This document shows, one piece after another, positions 1 through 9,600 of a stretch of DNA of 64,000 bases. Position numbers and translations under genes: made by a program. This DNA comes from Asterias amurensis. Its lineage: Eukaryota; Echinodermata; Asteroidea; Forcipulatida; Asteriidae. Each line of letters opens with the position of its first letter. Position 1 is the stretch's first letter. The notes beneath the pieces are model-generated. The model searched no databases. It saw only the letters and a list, made by a program, of their open reading frames with translations, and had not been told where the DNA came from. The stretch spans positions 9,119,761 to 9,183,760 of the forward strand of contig NC_092656.1 of NCBI RefSeq assembly GCF_032118995.1, written 5' to 3'.

Positions 1-140
1 ATTTCGAGGCAAATTTGTGTGGATCATGGTATTCTACTTTTCAACCATCGTTCCAACCATGTGCATTTTATAAAAAAAAAACGGTTACAAATGCTTTTTA
101 CAGACCAACTCGTCCGGTCCAAGGCAACGTGTTCCTTTAA
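1..140. mobile_element. TE-B palindromic MITE, right half
   Basis: This is the right arm of the TE-B family, cut by the window edge: it runs from ATTTCGAGGCAAATTTGTGT to CAAGGCAACGTGTTCC and the terminal TTAA at 137-140. Complete relatives are at 10750-11137, 36837-37226 and 54801-55190. It sits in the intron just before the GPCR terminal exon. Confidence 0.8.
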
Positions 141-183
141 TACAACAAGTTACCACCCTCCCCATGTTGTGTTTCACTTTCAG

Positions 184-666
184 ATGGTAATCACAATCTT
201 CTCCGTAATAGTGAGCCCATCCACATCATCCGTTCTCCACTCCATCGACATGGGCAACCACAGCGAGATCTACTGCAAGTATGGTAACGGCTTCGTCGCT
301 TCGTGCTCCTACAACCTCGCCATCATTACCGGGTGCTGTTACTTCGCCTTCCGGGCGAGGGCGGTGCCTAACAACTACAACGAGTCGCGGTTCATAGCGG
401 TCAGCGTTTACACCACGCTGATCCTATGCATTGCGGCCGTGCCGGTCTACACCACAGCAGTGGCGGCAATCTCAAAAGTGGCCTCTATAAGCGTGGCTAT
501 CATTGTGCATGCCTTTTCTAGCTTGGTGTGCCAGTATTTGTCGAAGCTCTACGCAGTGAAGTTCAGGTCGACTGTGGTCATCATGCCCAAGGTAGTAGCA
601 GCAGCTCGCAGTCGACAGCAATTCGGCCCATCACAAGGGACATCTTCAACTACAGAACAACGTTAA
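184..666 (+). CDS. Class C GPCR (metabotropic-glutamate-receptor-like), terminal exon, 5' part outside window
   Basis: The exon gives 160 residues ending at TAA 664-666. It follows a pyrimidine-rich tract ending in CAG at 181-183, so I read it as an acceptor site with the exon starting at 184; the open frame to the left lies in a TE-B repeat and is not coding. The protein carries the last part of a family 3 seven-helix domain: TM5 (SCSYNLAIITGCCYFAFRAR), then the hallmark third intracellular loop VPNNYNESRFIA (family pattern VPxNFNEAKxI), TM6 ending AAVPVYTT, TM7, and SKLYAVKF in place of the usual PKxY end. A short Ser/Thr/Gln-rich tail follows. By family knowledge it is a plasma-membrane receptor coupling an extracellular Venus-flytrap ligand domain to G proteins. 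The ligand cannot be told from this exon, and the CWLAFVP tryptophan of TM6 is not conserved. AATAAA lies 4 bases after the stop. Confidence 0.85.
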   Translation: MVITIFSVIVSPSTSSVLHSIDMGNHSEIYCKYGNGFVASCSYNLAIITGCCYFAFRARAVPNNYNESRFIAVSVYTTLILCIAAVPVYTTAVAAISKVASISVAIIVHAFSSLVCQYLSKLYAVKFRSTVVIMPKVVAAARSRQQFGPSQGTSSTTEQR

Positions 667-669
667 TAT

Positions 670-675
670 AATAAA
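670..675 (+). terminator. Polyadenylation signal of the class C GPCR gene
   Basis: A canonical AATAAA begins four bases after the stop codon. If used, the 3' UTR would be very short and would end before the TE-T repeat at 686. Confidence 0.45.
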
Positions 676-685
676 ACATCCTGCC

Positions 686-884
686 GTCGATTTCACAAAG
701 AGTTGGGACTAGTCCTAACTTAGGACTAGTATAGAGAGCAAAGGGCTAGTCCTTACTTATAGGACGTGTAATTCACTGTACCTAATGCATGTATGTTTTA
801 AGATTGTATGTTGTGATATTTGGAAGCAAACAAACAATAAACTCGAGATATGACTAGTCTTAACTCTTTGTGAAATCCACCCCA
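686..884. mobile_element. TE-T palindromic element, degenerate copy
   Basis: The left end reads GTCGATTTCACAAAGAGTT and the right end is its inverse (AACTCTTTGTGAAATCCACC), with repeated TAGGACTAG blocks inside. The uninterrupted right arm shows what the target at 37720 looked like before TE-A landed there. Confidence 0.65.
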
Positions 885-1211
885 GACAAAGTAGCGGATC
901 TCTATTTTTGGAACAGTAGTTAAACATGATATTAAGAAATGATCAGATCCGCAGGCTGGTTTTAAAACGAAATTGAGGTGGGGCAGTGTTAAACTAACAG
1001 GTGGGGAAGAGTGTGATATTTGGAAGCAAACAAACAATAAACTCGAGATATGACTAGTCTTAACTCTTTGTGAAATCCACCCCAGACAAAGTAGCGGATC
1101 TCTATTTTTGGAACAATAGTTAAACATGATATTAAGAAATGATCAGATTAGCAGGCTGGTTTTAAAACAGAAATGGGGTTGGGCAGTGTTAAACTAACAG
1201 GTGGGGAAGGG
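812..1211. repeat. Direct tandem duplication with a 200-bp period
   Basis: The block starting GTGATATTTGGAAGCAAAC at 812 recurs 200 bases later at 1012 with only a few substitutions. The duplicated unit includes the right arm of the TE-T copy plus about 120 bp of flank. The second unit ends in a 12-base G run (1209-1220). Confidence 0.85.
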
Positions 1212-1259
1212 GGGGGGGGGCGGGGGACGTGCCCCGAATATGATGATTTGAGATTACAA

Positions 1260-2400
1260 ATGCACAGACACCACGAACTGACACACTGAGTATACAAAAC
1301 CACGTTTGTTTTGAAGTCTTTATTTTGTTATGTTTATAGACCATGTAACCGAGGACTACAAAAAGTTTGAACGCTTCAAGAGCCTTACTTTTTGAATAAC
1401 GACGATGAGGTTAGTCAAACTTGGACTGACTCTAACAATTTTCGTCGTCACAAACTGACGGGAAACAAAGGTTAAATTTACGCGGCAACACACGGTGCAC
1501 AAAAGTCTAAAACAAAAGAGAGAGAGAGAGAGAAAAGAAGGGTTACACGAACTGACACAAACTGACACGACCTAACACAAATATTGGTGTGTGTATAGCC
1601 GTGCTGAACTTTAACTTCACACCAACTGACAGACAATTATAGTAAAACAGTGGATGGTGTCAATACGTGAAGACGTTAAAGGCAGTGGACACTATTTGTA
1701 ATTACTCAACATAATTATCATCACAAACCTTTCTTGATTACAAGTGATGGGGAGAGGTTGATAGTATAAAACATTGTGAGAAACAGCTCCCTCTAAAGTG
1801 ACGTAGTTTTCGAGAAAGAAGTAATTTTCCACGAATTTGATTTCGAGACCTCAGATTTAGAATTTGAGGTCTCTCGAAATCAAGCATCTGAAAGTACACA
1901 ACTTCGTGTGACGGAGGGTGTTGTTTCTTTCAACTTTATCTCGCAACTCCGATGACCAATTGTGCTCAAATTTTTGCAGGTTCGTTACTTCATGCATATG
2001 TTGAGATACACCAAGTGAGAACACTGGTCTTTGACAATTACCAATAGTGTCCACTGTCTTTAAACCTCACACCAACTGACAGAAACGTACAGTAACCCAG
2101 TGGACGGTGTCAGTTCTTGAAGACCTTAAAACTGACAATTTGCGTTTGAATTCTTTACGCCACGAACTGACTTAAACGTTTGTCAATGTATTGCTGATTA
2201 ATTTAAGAAAATAAGTAATAGTAAAAGCACCTCAAATAATGCATGAAGTTCAAAGCACCAGGTTTTGTTCACTAACTCACTGACACTATGCATGTAAGAT
2301 TGGATGGTACCAGTTTCTGAAAACGGAAAATGCCTGTTTGATAAAAGGTTGGATGCCACGAACTGACACAAACCTATGTTACTTCATTGCTTATTAATTC
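1260..2400. repeat. Degenerate array of ACGAACTGACAC-type repeats
   Basis: Variants of CACGAACTGACAC recur at about 1271, 1549, 1619, 2070, 2160 and 2355. Two of the longer units (from about 1610 and from about 2064) align over some 75 bp and are separated only by the TE-A copy at 1676-2063. It looks like an old, decayed tandem array; no gene is visible. Confidence 0.5.
1676..2063 (+). mobile_element. TE-A MITE (about 385 bp, TTAA-flanked)
   Basis: It begins TTAA-AGGCAGTGGACACTAT and ends in ATAGTGTCCACTGTCTTTAA, so both ends carry TTAA (1676-1679, 2060-2063) and inverted termini. The centre holds the family hairpin in which GATTTCGAGACCTCA faces TGAGGTCTCTCGAAATC. There is no coding capacity. 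Confidence 0.9.
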
Positions 2401-3059
2401 AGGACGAAAATCATTAAACGCACCGCATGTACATGAAGTTAAATATATCAAGTCCCCATCGTAAGACAGGGTGTTCGCATTGGGAAAAGTTAGACTAGTT
2501 AACAAGAATGCGTACCACGTGCATTGGTGCAGTCGAGTTCGTATGTTTGATGATTTGTGTTTGGTTGTGTTTGTCTTGTTTGGCATGTAGTGTTGTTGAT
2601 GTTGTTGTTGTTGTTGTACACAGGCCTACGTCTGGGTAACGGCGGTGTGCATTAACTCTCAGAAGAGTAGATATCAAAACCTTCTCTTATTTAGAAAGGA
2701 TTTTGAGGCAAAGTATAGAACGATCAGAACTACATGTTTGTGTATGGTACGACCATCTTGATCCCCCCATTCGACTTATTGTAACTAAACCGAGGCTGAA
2801 AGGGGAAATTAGTCTGGTTTATACCGGTGAAATGAATACTAGCATCAATTACTGGTACTGGATATATGGGGAACATGACAAGGTTTATTTTCATGAGTTT
2901 TTTTCTTACCAATTATGTTATGTTACTTCATATTTGAATTCCATCGAGCGTTTCCACTAGGTCTGCCCCCCCCCCAAAAAAAAAAAACCAAAAACAATAA
3001 CATAAAATAAAAAACAAACAAAAAAGAAATAAAAAAAAATAAAAAAAACAAGCGCGTCA

Positions 3060-3128
3060 TAGCTTCAGAAAAATACACCAAGTGGGAAGACTGGTCATTG
3101 ACAATTACCAATAGTGTCCAGTGTCTTG
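3060..3128 (+). mobile_element. TE-A right-end fragment
   Basis: Only the last 70 bases are present (CACCAAGTGGGAAGACTGG to CAATAGTGTCCAGTGTCTT). It follows an A/C-rich homopolymer stretch at 2966-3050. Confidence 0.7.
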
Positions 3129-3214
3129 AAATCCCTTGCATTTTTAATAGAGTATATACATTTCACATAAGAAATTCACTAGTACTTGAACTGTTTCTCC
3201 TATCACGGGGTTCT

Positions 3215-3300
3215 TTTTTCCGAAGTTTAAATCTTGATGGTTTAAATCTTGATAATTTAAATATTCTGTTATATTTAAAGTGTCTTAATCATTTGATTTG
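3215..3300. repeat. Short AT-rich minisatellite, TTTAAATCTTGATGG-type unit
   Basis: Near-tandem units of about 15-16 bases (GGTTTAAATCTTGAT) repeat here. The same degenerate unit returns at 3695-3960. Confidence 0.55.
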
Positions 3301-3333
3301 AGGCATCGCGTAGTGAGGTATCAGTATATATTT

Positions 3334-3527
3334 GGTTTGCGGTAACACCATGTGTGTATCTACTTGCCAGGTAGAGTTTGTTCTTCGAGAACCGTCTTGC
3401 TTAATTCTAATACCGCGGAGTAGAACATCCGTTAAATATACTCCGCGGTAGTAGAATAAAGCAAGACAGTTCTCTAAGAACAAACTTTACCCGGCAAGTA
3501 GATACACACACGGTGTTACCGCAAACC
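3334..3527. mobile_element. TE-P foldback element (194 bp palindrome)
   Basis: The left arm starts GGTTTGCGGTAACACCATG; the right arm ends with its inverse, GGTGTTACCGCAAACC. The arms pair almost throughout, meeting near the inverted CCGCGGAGTA / TACTCCGCGG pair. A half copy is at 14405-14515 and an end fragment near 63240. Confidence 0.75.
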
Positions 3528-3694
3528 AAGTTCATATGTTTAACTCTTGATTAAATCTGGGGGGTTTTTCGGTCAGTATTCTTTTGCAACTTCGATGACA
3601 ATTGAGTGCAAGTTTGCACAGATTTGTTATTTTATTTACGAAGTGATACTAGTCATTGACAATGTTCACCAAACGTGTCATGTGCCATTAAATC

Positions 3695-3960
3695 ATGGCG
3701 GTTAAAATCTTCTTGTATTTGCCGTTAAATTACAGGTGTTTAATTCTCGATTGTTTAAATATTGGTGGTTCAAATTATTGCGGTTTAAATCACGGTGGCT
3801 TAAATGTTTTGTTATATTAGATGCTTAAATGTTGCTGTTTTAAATATTAATGCTTTTAAGTTTCAGTTATATTTAAAGTGTTTGAATCTTGATGGTTTAA
3901 TCTTGACTACATCTCGCTGGTTAAAATTTTGATGGCCTAAATCTTCTGTTATTATTAGGT
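3695..3960. repeat. Degenerate AT-rich minisatellite
   Basis: GGTTTAAAT/TTGATGG-like units of roughly 15-18 bases occur about a dozen times with heavy divergence. No gene is visible from 3528 to 4284. Confidence 0.45.
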
Positions 3961-4284
3961 GTTTTTGGCCATGACATGAATCTCTACACACTGATAATGA
4001 AGACGTATGTATATCATTTACCTGTAGCAGTTTCAGCTTTATGGATCGTCAAGTCTTTTAAAACAAAAAAAGTGAAAGTCACAGAGAAATGTTTTCAGGA
4101 GGCGTAAATCATCTTTATCATTAAACCGTGTAAGATTTATGTAAATCTGTAGATGCTTGTGTTTTGTGTCGTGCAAAAACATTACAAAACCACTCTCAAA
4201 GTGAACTTATACATTTGGTTATTGGAACCGTTCGATCGTTTCAACTCCATACTCCAAAAAGAACCCAGTGCACTTATCGAAAAG

Positions 4285-4495
4285 AGAAGGGGTTCGCCCT
4301 GGTGTTGGTCCGATCGGCAGCAATTGCGCCACAGCACCCTGTAAAACATTACATGGTGCTACCAGAATAGGTCTCATAATTCAAACGTAGTCCCACATCT
4401 TGCAGGAAATACTGTCAGTATGTTACAGCGCCAAGCAGGAGCAAGTGATGGACATGTGCGCTATATAAGAAGCCACAATTCTTATTATTAAAATA
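4285..4495 (+). mobile_element. SINE type 3, body and (ATT)n tail
   Basis: The block AAGGGGTTCGCCCTGGTGTTG to GTGCGCTATATAAGAAGCCAC and a short ATT tail aligns with 20768-20998. The GCGCTATATAAGAA end is shared with SINE type 1 (21745) and resembles the LINE end near 16620. Confidence 0.65.
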
Positions 4496-5725
4496 CAAAT
4501 GAAGGTGCCTACAATAAAACTAACCCGTAAATATTTCAATCCAAAAGGTGGTAGCGTTTGTTTCGAGATATCGCAGAAAATCTGGGTCGGCTACGCAGGA
4601 AGAATAATCCATACCTGGAAAACACAATATGAGAACTGTATCTGACAGAAATTGTTCTCAGATTCAAACTATGTGAGATAAGAATTCTGTTTAATGTTTT
4701 GATAACCACATTGCTTCGAAGTAAAATGATATATAATATCGAAAGCTGCTCTGCTTCTGTCGAAGGTCTTTCTAGCTTTTGTGCAACAAGTAACTGAGGA
4801 CCTGGTTGAATTCATAAATTAATAGTTTAATAAAAAATAAAAGATGAAACAGAGATATACATTGATTTTTCTTGTTATTGTTTAAATCAGCCATTAATAA
4901 AAACATTTACAACAAATTTACAATTTTCTTGGATTTAAGTACGGTCAGTTTGTATCATCATCTATGGCTTCTCTTTCCTACTGTCGAGCTGAGCTTTATA
5001 GATCACTCGGCAGAGGTTTAGTATTAGCAATATAAATACACTTGTACATATAGATGGAAGTTTGTGAAGAGGTGGACCAGGCTGGTGTTCAAGGGAAATC
5101 TGTCCACCAGATAATTACTGTCTCCCAAAATGGAAAATTATAGGGTGGCTGCAGTGTATTTTTTTTATTCATTTAAACAAAACGATTAAACACGACTTTT
5201 TAATCCTAAAATATTTATCTAAATTTTTTATTAAATGCGCAAGTATTTTAAAAATGGTTTTCAAGAAATTAGGAGAACCCACCCGCCCCTAAAAGGAAGC
5301 CTTCATTTGCATAACAATACGTCAGTCTCGGTAACCCGAGCCGTTGGGCCCCTGGCTGTGTGCATATAGAGACTGTGCACTGTGTGGCCTGGTACCTAGG
5401 CATGTGTAGTTAGGGACCAGACTCTTTTTGCCGACGATATGTTTGAATTCCTGACGTGAGGTCGATGGTAGGGGGGTGGTAACAATCCACAAAAGGGCGG
5501 GGGCATAACTTATTCGCTAATTAAGCAAGTCAGATATGTCGGAAATAAACAAAAAACATTTTATTGATGTTCAATACATATATCAGAAATAAATGAACGC
5601 AAAATTAACTGTTTTATTTTAGTTTACTGCAGCATCCCTTTAAAGTGGGCTGAAGGAGGATTTTACAAAAGATGGTGCTATCAGAAGTAGTTTGTACCCA
5701 GTTTGCCATAATGGGGGTCAGCATG
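4496..5725. other. No gene recognised
   Basis: AT-rich spacer between repeats. I see no exon, RNA gene or clear repeat family here. Confidence 0.5.
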
Positions 5726-5887
5726 CGACCGCAAATTTTTTTCCTGAACCTTTCGAGCAGTGTACGTGGAGTTTAGCCAATCATCTTTACCGAGTGGTTC
5801 AGTGAAGTCGTCAACACAGCCTCGCGCTCTGATTGGCTAAACTCCACGTACACTGCCCGAAAGGTTCAGAAAAAAAATTTGCGGTCG
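5726..5887. mobile_element. Foldback element (162 bp) with about 60-bp arms
   Basis: The left arm CGACCGCAAATTTTTTTCC runs on through GTACGTGGAGTTTAGCCAATCA; the right arm is its inverse, starting TGATTGGCTAAACTCCACGTA and ending TTTGCGGTCG. The spacer is about 45 bases. Two long G runs follow at once. Confidence 0.75.
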
Positions 5888-5891
5888 GGAT

Positions 5892-5947
5892 GGGGGGGGG
5901 GGGGGGACCACACACATAATCTCCAGGGGATGGGGGGGGGGGGGGGG
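5892..5947 (+). repeat. Two poly(G) runs of 15 and 16 bases
   Basis: G runs at 5892-5906 and 5932-5947 are separated by ACCACACACATAATCTCC. Similar run-plus-ACACGCATAATCTC context occurs at 45670. Confidence 0.9.
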
Positions 5948-6007
5948 CACAGAATCTCCGGCCACATCGTTTAGCACCACACATTAATGTTAGCCATATA
6001 ATAGATG

Positions 6008-6100
6008 TTAAATTTGCATCGGGGATAAAGAATATTAGTTTTGGTTTTTACACATACACCGATGTGTGTTAGCACTGTATACTCAGTACTTTCCCGAGTC
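6008..6100 (-). mobile_element. SINE type 2 body fragment
   Basis: Read on the minus strand, this matches 20500-20600: TTCTGAGTATACAGTG-like sequence, then ACACATCGGTGTATG and an A-rich stretch. Confidence 0.6.
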
Positions 6101-6135
6101 CTGTGAAATGTCCATCTCAAATCAAATCATTACAA

Positions 6136-6376
6136 GTGTGAAGCATTCTTGACACCAACCTCAAATCCTTAGGAGTATGCAGCACCATTAGCCAAATTGG
6201 TGCACATAAGGATGACCATACGGTGGTCACTATCCTCGCAGGTACCCATCTAATTCCTGAATGATGTGAGGCAAATAGTCTTGCTCGAGGGCAAAAGTGT
6301 CACGATCGGGACTCGAACGCCCACTCCGATGACTTGGCCAACAGAAATTCAAAGCACTTGACCCTAACATGATTAG
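6136..6376 (-). mobile_element. SINE type 1 (tRNA-derived), partial
   Basis: On the minus strand it reads GGAGTGGGCGTTCGAGTCCCGATCGTGACAC, the T-arm and acceptor side of the same tRNA head as at 21745, followed by CTCGAGCAAGA and GGGTACCTGCGAGG of the shared body. Confidence 0.7.
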
Positions 6377-6640
6377 GCTGGTCCCGTCCTTATCTGCAAG
6401 GTATTGGTTTTTACAGAACCAGCGATATCATTGGATACAACGTACATTACATACGTTACAGTACATGTACATCAATATAACAATGTAAAACGTGAACCTA
6501 GAATTAGACTGCAAAACGAATGCGAGATCAACGATACATCCGTATCACGTGACCGTCATGATATCGACCTTGGCTCGAGGCCACTCTCTGGCGTAATTCA
6601 CGAGCCTCGATGTGAGACGTCAGATGTTCAGGCTATGACA
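6371..6640 (+). repeat. Dispersed repeat, copy without TE-A insertion
   Basis: From GATTAGGCTGGTCCCGTCC through GAACCAGCGATATCATTGG and TGTACATCAATATAACAATG it aligns with 13765-14725. The other copy carries a TE-A element exactly between the GTATTGG-like part and GAACCAGCG, so this is a natural empty site. Confidence 0.65.
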
Positions 6641-6670
6641 GGATGTGCATGTTATTATGCAACCCAAATT

Positions 6671-6695
6671 TTACCTTTTCCTCTTCTTCCTAGGC
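6671..6695 (-). CDS. ZCCHC4: ZCCHC4 exon 11, basic C-terminal tail and stop
   Basis: The acceptor CTGACCTTCACTGTAG precedes a 25-base coding part giving RPRKKRKR and TAA. The phase fits exon 10, and a Lys/Arg-rich end is normal for this nucleolar protein. It is short, so it is the least certain exon; another terminal exon could exist. Confidence 0.72.
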
Positions 6696-9600
6696 CTACA
6701 GTGAAGGTCAGCGATAGACATGAAAGAAAACGAACAGACAAAAGATCTGGATTTATACCTTAGCTAGACCTTCACCGTTAAAGGCACTGGACACTATTGG
6801 TAATTACTCAAAATAATTGTTAGTATAAAAACTGACTTGGTGACGAGTAATGGGGAGAGGTTGATAGTATAAAACACTGTGAGAAACGGCTCCCTCTGAA
6901 GTGCCATAGTTTTCGAGAATAAAGTAATTTTCCACGAATTTGATTTCGAGACCTCAGATTTAGAACTTGAGGTCTCGAAATCAACCATCTAAACACACAC
7001 AACTTCGTGTGACAAGGGTGTTTTCTTCTTTCATTATTATCTCGCAACTTTGATGACCGATTGAGCTCAAATTTTCACAGGATAGTTATTTTATGCATGT
7101 GTTGAGATACACCAACTGTGAAGGCTAGTCTTTGACAATTACCAATAGTCACCACTGCCTTTCAAGGCACTGTACTCTATTGGCAATTACTCAAAATAAT
7201 TGTTAGTATAAAAACTGACTTGGTAACAAGCAATGGAGAGCTGCTGATAGTATAAAACATTGTCAGAAAATATTGGAATTTGACTTCGAGACCTCATAAT
7301 TAGATTTGACGATCTCGAATCAAGCATTTGAAAGTCAAAAACTTTGTGTGACAAGGGTGTTTTTTCTTTCATTATTATCTCGCAACTTCGATGACCAATT
7401 GAGCTCAAATTTTCACAGGTTTGTTATTTCATGCATATGTTGAGATACACCAAGTGAGACGACGGACTGGTCTTTGACAATTGCCAATAGTGTCCAGTGT
7501 CTCTAAAACTTAAGCTAGAGTTTCCCTGTTAAACTCCGCTATTCAAACGGAATCACTTCGTTTAATAGGAACTATGTAGAGCCACACACTTTATCTACAT
7601 GTTTAAAGGGTTTAGATACCTTTTGTAGATCTTGTTTATGGCCATGACATGAATCTCTACTCCCTTAAAAAAGAGATTGCCTTTCCCCGAGCACACAAAT
7701 AGACCGATCCAGTAGGCTCCGCCCACGACGCACGTGTGAGCAAGAACACGTGGGGCTCTCCAATGTCTTTCTGCACAACTCTGCCGCGCGCGCCAAGATA
7801 CGCACACGCATGTCGGACCTTAGTGTCGTACCTTTGTTGCGTTGTGATTGGTTAATACGCAATGGGGCGGAGCTTAATGGATCAGTCTATTGCATACAAA
7901 TTGTGCAGCAAGGTTGCAAATTATTGGTTGAGAATTAGTGACGTCATAATTCGTATTATCGAGTGCATTTGTGTTCACAAGAAGTATGAACTGGGCTTTA
8001 GGTGATCTGTAATAAAAAAAAAATATAACAAAAAATTACCTTTTTGCTGTTCTGGATTGATCGGTGCATTCTTTTCTCTTGTGAGTGAGGGAGCCACAGA
8101 TGTGGCACCCCATAGACTGCCTATTGCATTGATGATCTGGTAACTCACATCGCTGGCAAACTGTACAGTGAACGTAACCTGTGCACATACCGGAAAAATG
8201 ACGAAACAACACAGATTAAAGACACTGGACACCTAAAGTAATTGTCAAAGACCAGTCTTCTCACTGGGTGTATGTATCTCAACATATGCATAAAATAACA
8301 AACAAGTGAAAATTTGGGCTCAATTGGCCATAAGAAGTCGCAAGAAAATAAGTAAAGAAAAAAACACCCTTGTGGCACACATTTGTGTGCTTTCAGATGC
8401 TTTCAGATGCCTGAGATATTTTTAACAATATTTTTACCTTGTAATGCCACATATAATTCAGCTGTGTTGTAAAATGAGAAAAAAAAGGCTTCAGGCCCGA
8501 AGACTTTCTTAGACTTAAAGGCAGTGGACAGACACTATTGGTAATTACTCAAAATAATTATTAGCATGAAATCTTTCTTGGTGATGAGTAATGGGGAGAG
8601 GTTGATACTAGTATAAAACATTGTGAGAAACGGCTCCCTCTGAAGTGCCATAGTTTTTGAGAAAGAAGTAATTTTCCACGAATTTGATTTCGAGAACGCA
8701 CACAACTTCGTGTGACAAGGGTGTTTTTTTCTTTCATTATTATCTCGCAAACTCGATGACCGATTGAGCTATGACATATTTTATGCATATGTTGAGATAC
8801 AAGAACTGTGAAGGCTAGTCTTTGACAATTACCAATAGTGTCCACTGCCTTTAAATATTGCAGTGAGAAAGTACCTATTTCTCAAAAATAATGTTACATG
8901 TACTTCAGAGGGAGTCATTTCTCCGCCTTCAAGGTTCAAATTCATCAAGTATTTCAGCCCAACCCCTCACATTTCTTGTCATCCTAGTTTTGGTCTCAGT
9001 TATCTAATTTCGTTTGTCCTGTTTAAATTTGATTTTTGCCTTGAGCAAAAAGAAAAAATCGTATGTAAGAACACCTGATCCAACCCCACACAGACGTCAA
9101 TTTGCTAATTTCGCCATTAATAGAATTCCACAGCCATTAATAGAATTCCATACGAACGGACAATGTTGCAAGAGTACTGGGTGCGAGAGAAAGGAGTCAT
9201 TACAGGGTGCAAGAGAAAGGAATGATAGAGATTACGACAACGGTCAGATGTATTTCACTAACGAGTGTGGAGTACAAAAAAAATGTCGTTGGAAGGAGAT
9301 TATTACAGATGCCTACTTTAAAACAACAGTGTACATGTACCTTCCCCTTCATGGTTTACAGATTTCATGCATGGTGACAATGTTGCAGACCTACAATAAG
9401 TAGCTCGCAGTCTGCAATCGATAATGACCCACTCACACGCTTCCAATGGACGATAAATGACAGATTTATTCAAAAGCCTTTATTTAAGGTATTGCATCCA
9501 TAATGAGTGCCATAATGAGTGCCATAATGGCATTGCTTGAGCACTGTGCTCGGTCCCAAAGAGACAGCGCAGTCTTTAGACTTTTCCAACAGTACAGATC

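Noticed and set aside
19..183. N-terminal extension of the class C GPCR frame
   Set aside because: The sequence is a TE-B arm and intron; a good acceptor at 181-183 marks the exon start.
1676..2063. CRISPR-like spaced repeats
   Set aside because: The recurring units are dispersed eukaryotic MITEs with TTAA ends and no regular spacer pattern; the genome is animal.
6404..6763. 119-codon plus-strand frame
   Set aside because: It overlaps a dispersed repeat and the antisense of ZCCHC4 exon 11, and has no recognisable domain.
9014..9403. 129-codon plus-strand frame
   Set aside because: It contains short nucleotide duplications out of codon register and lies in an intron; no domain seen.
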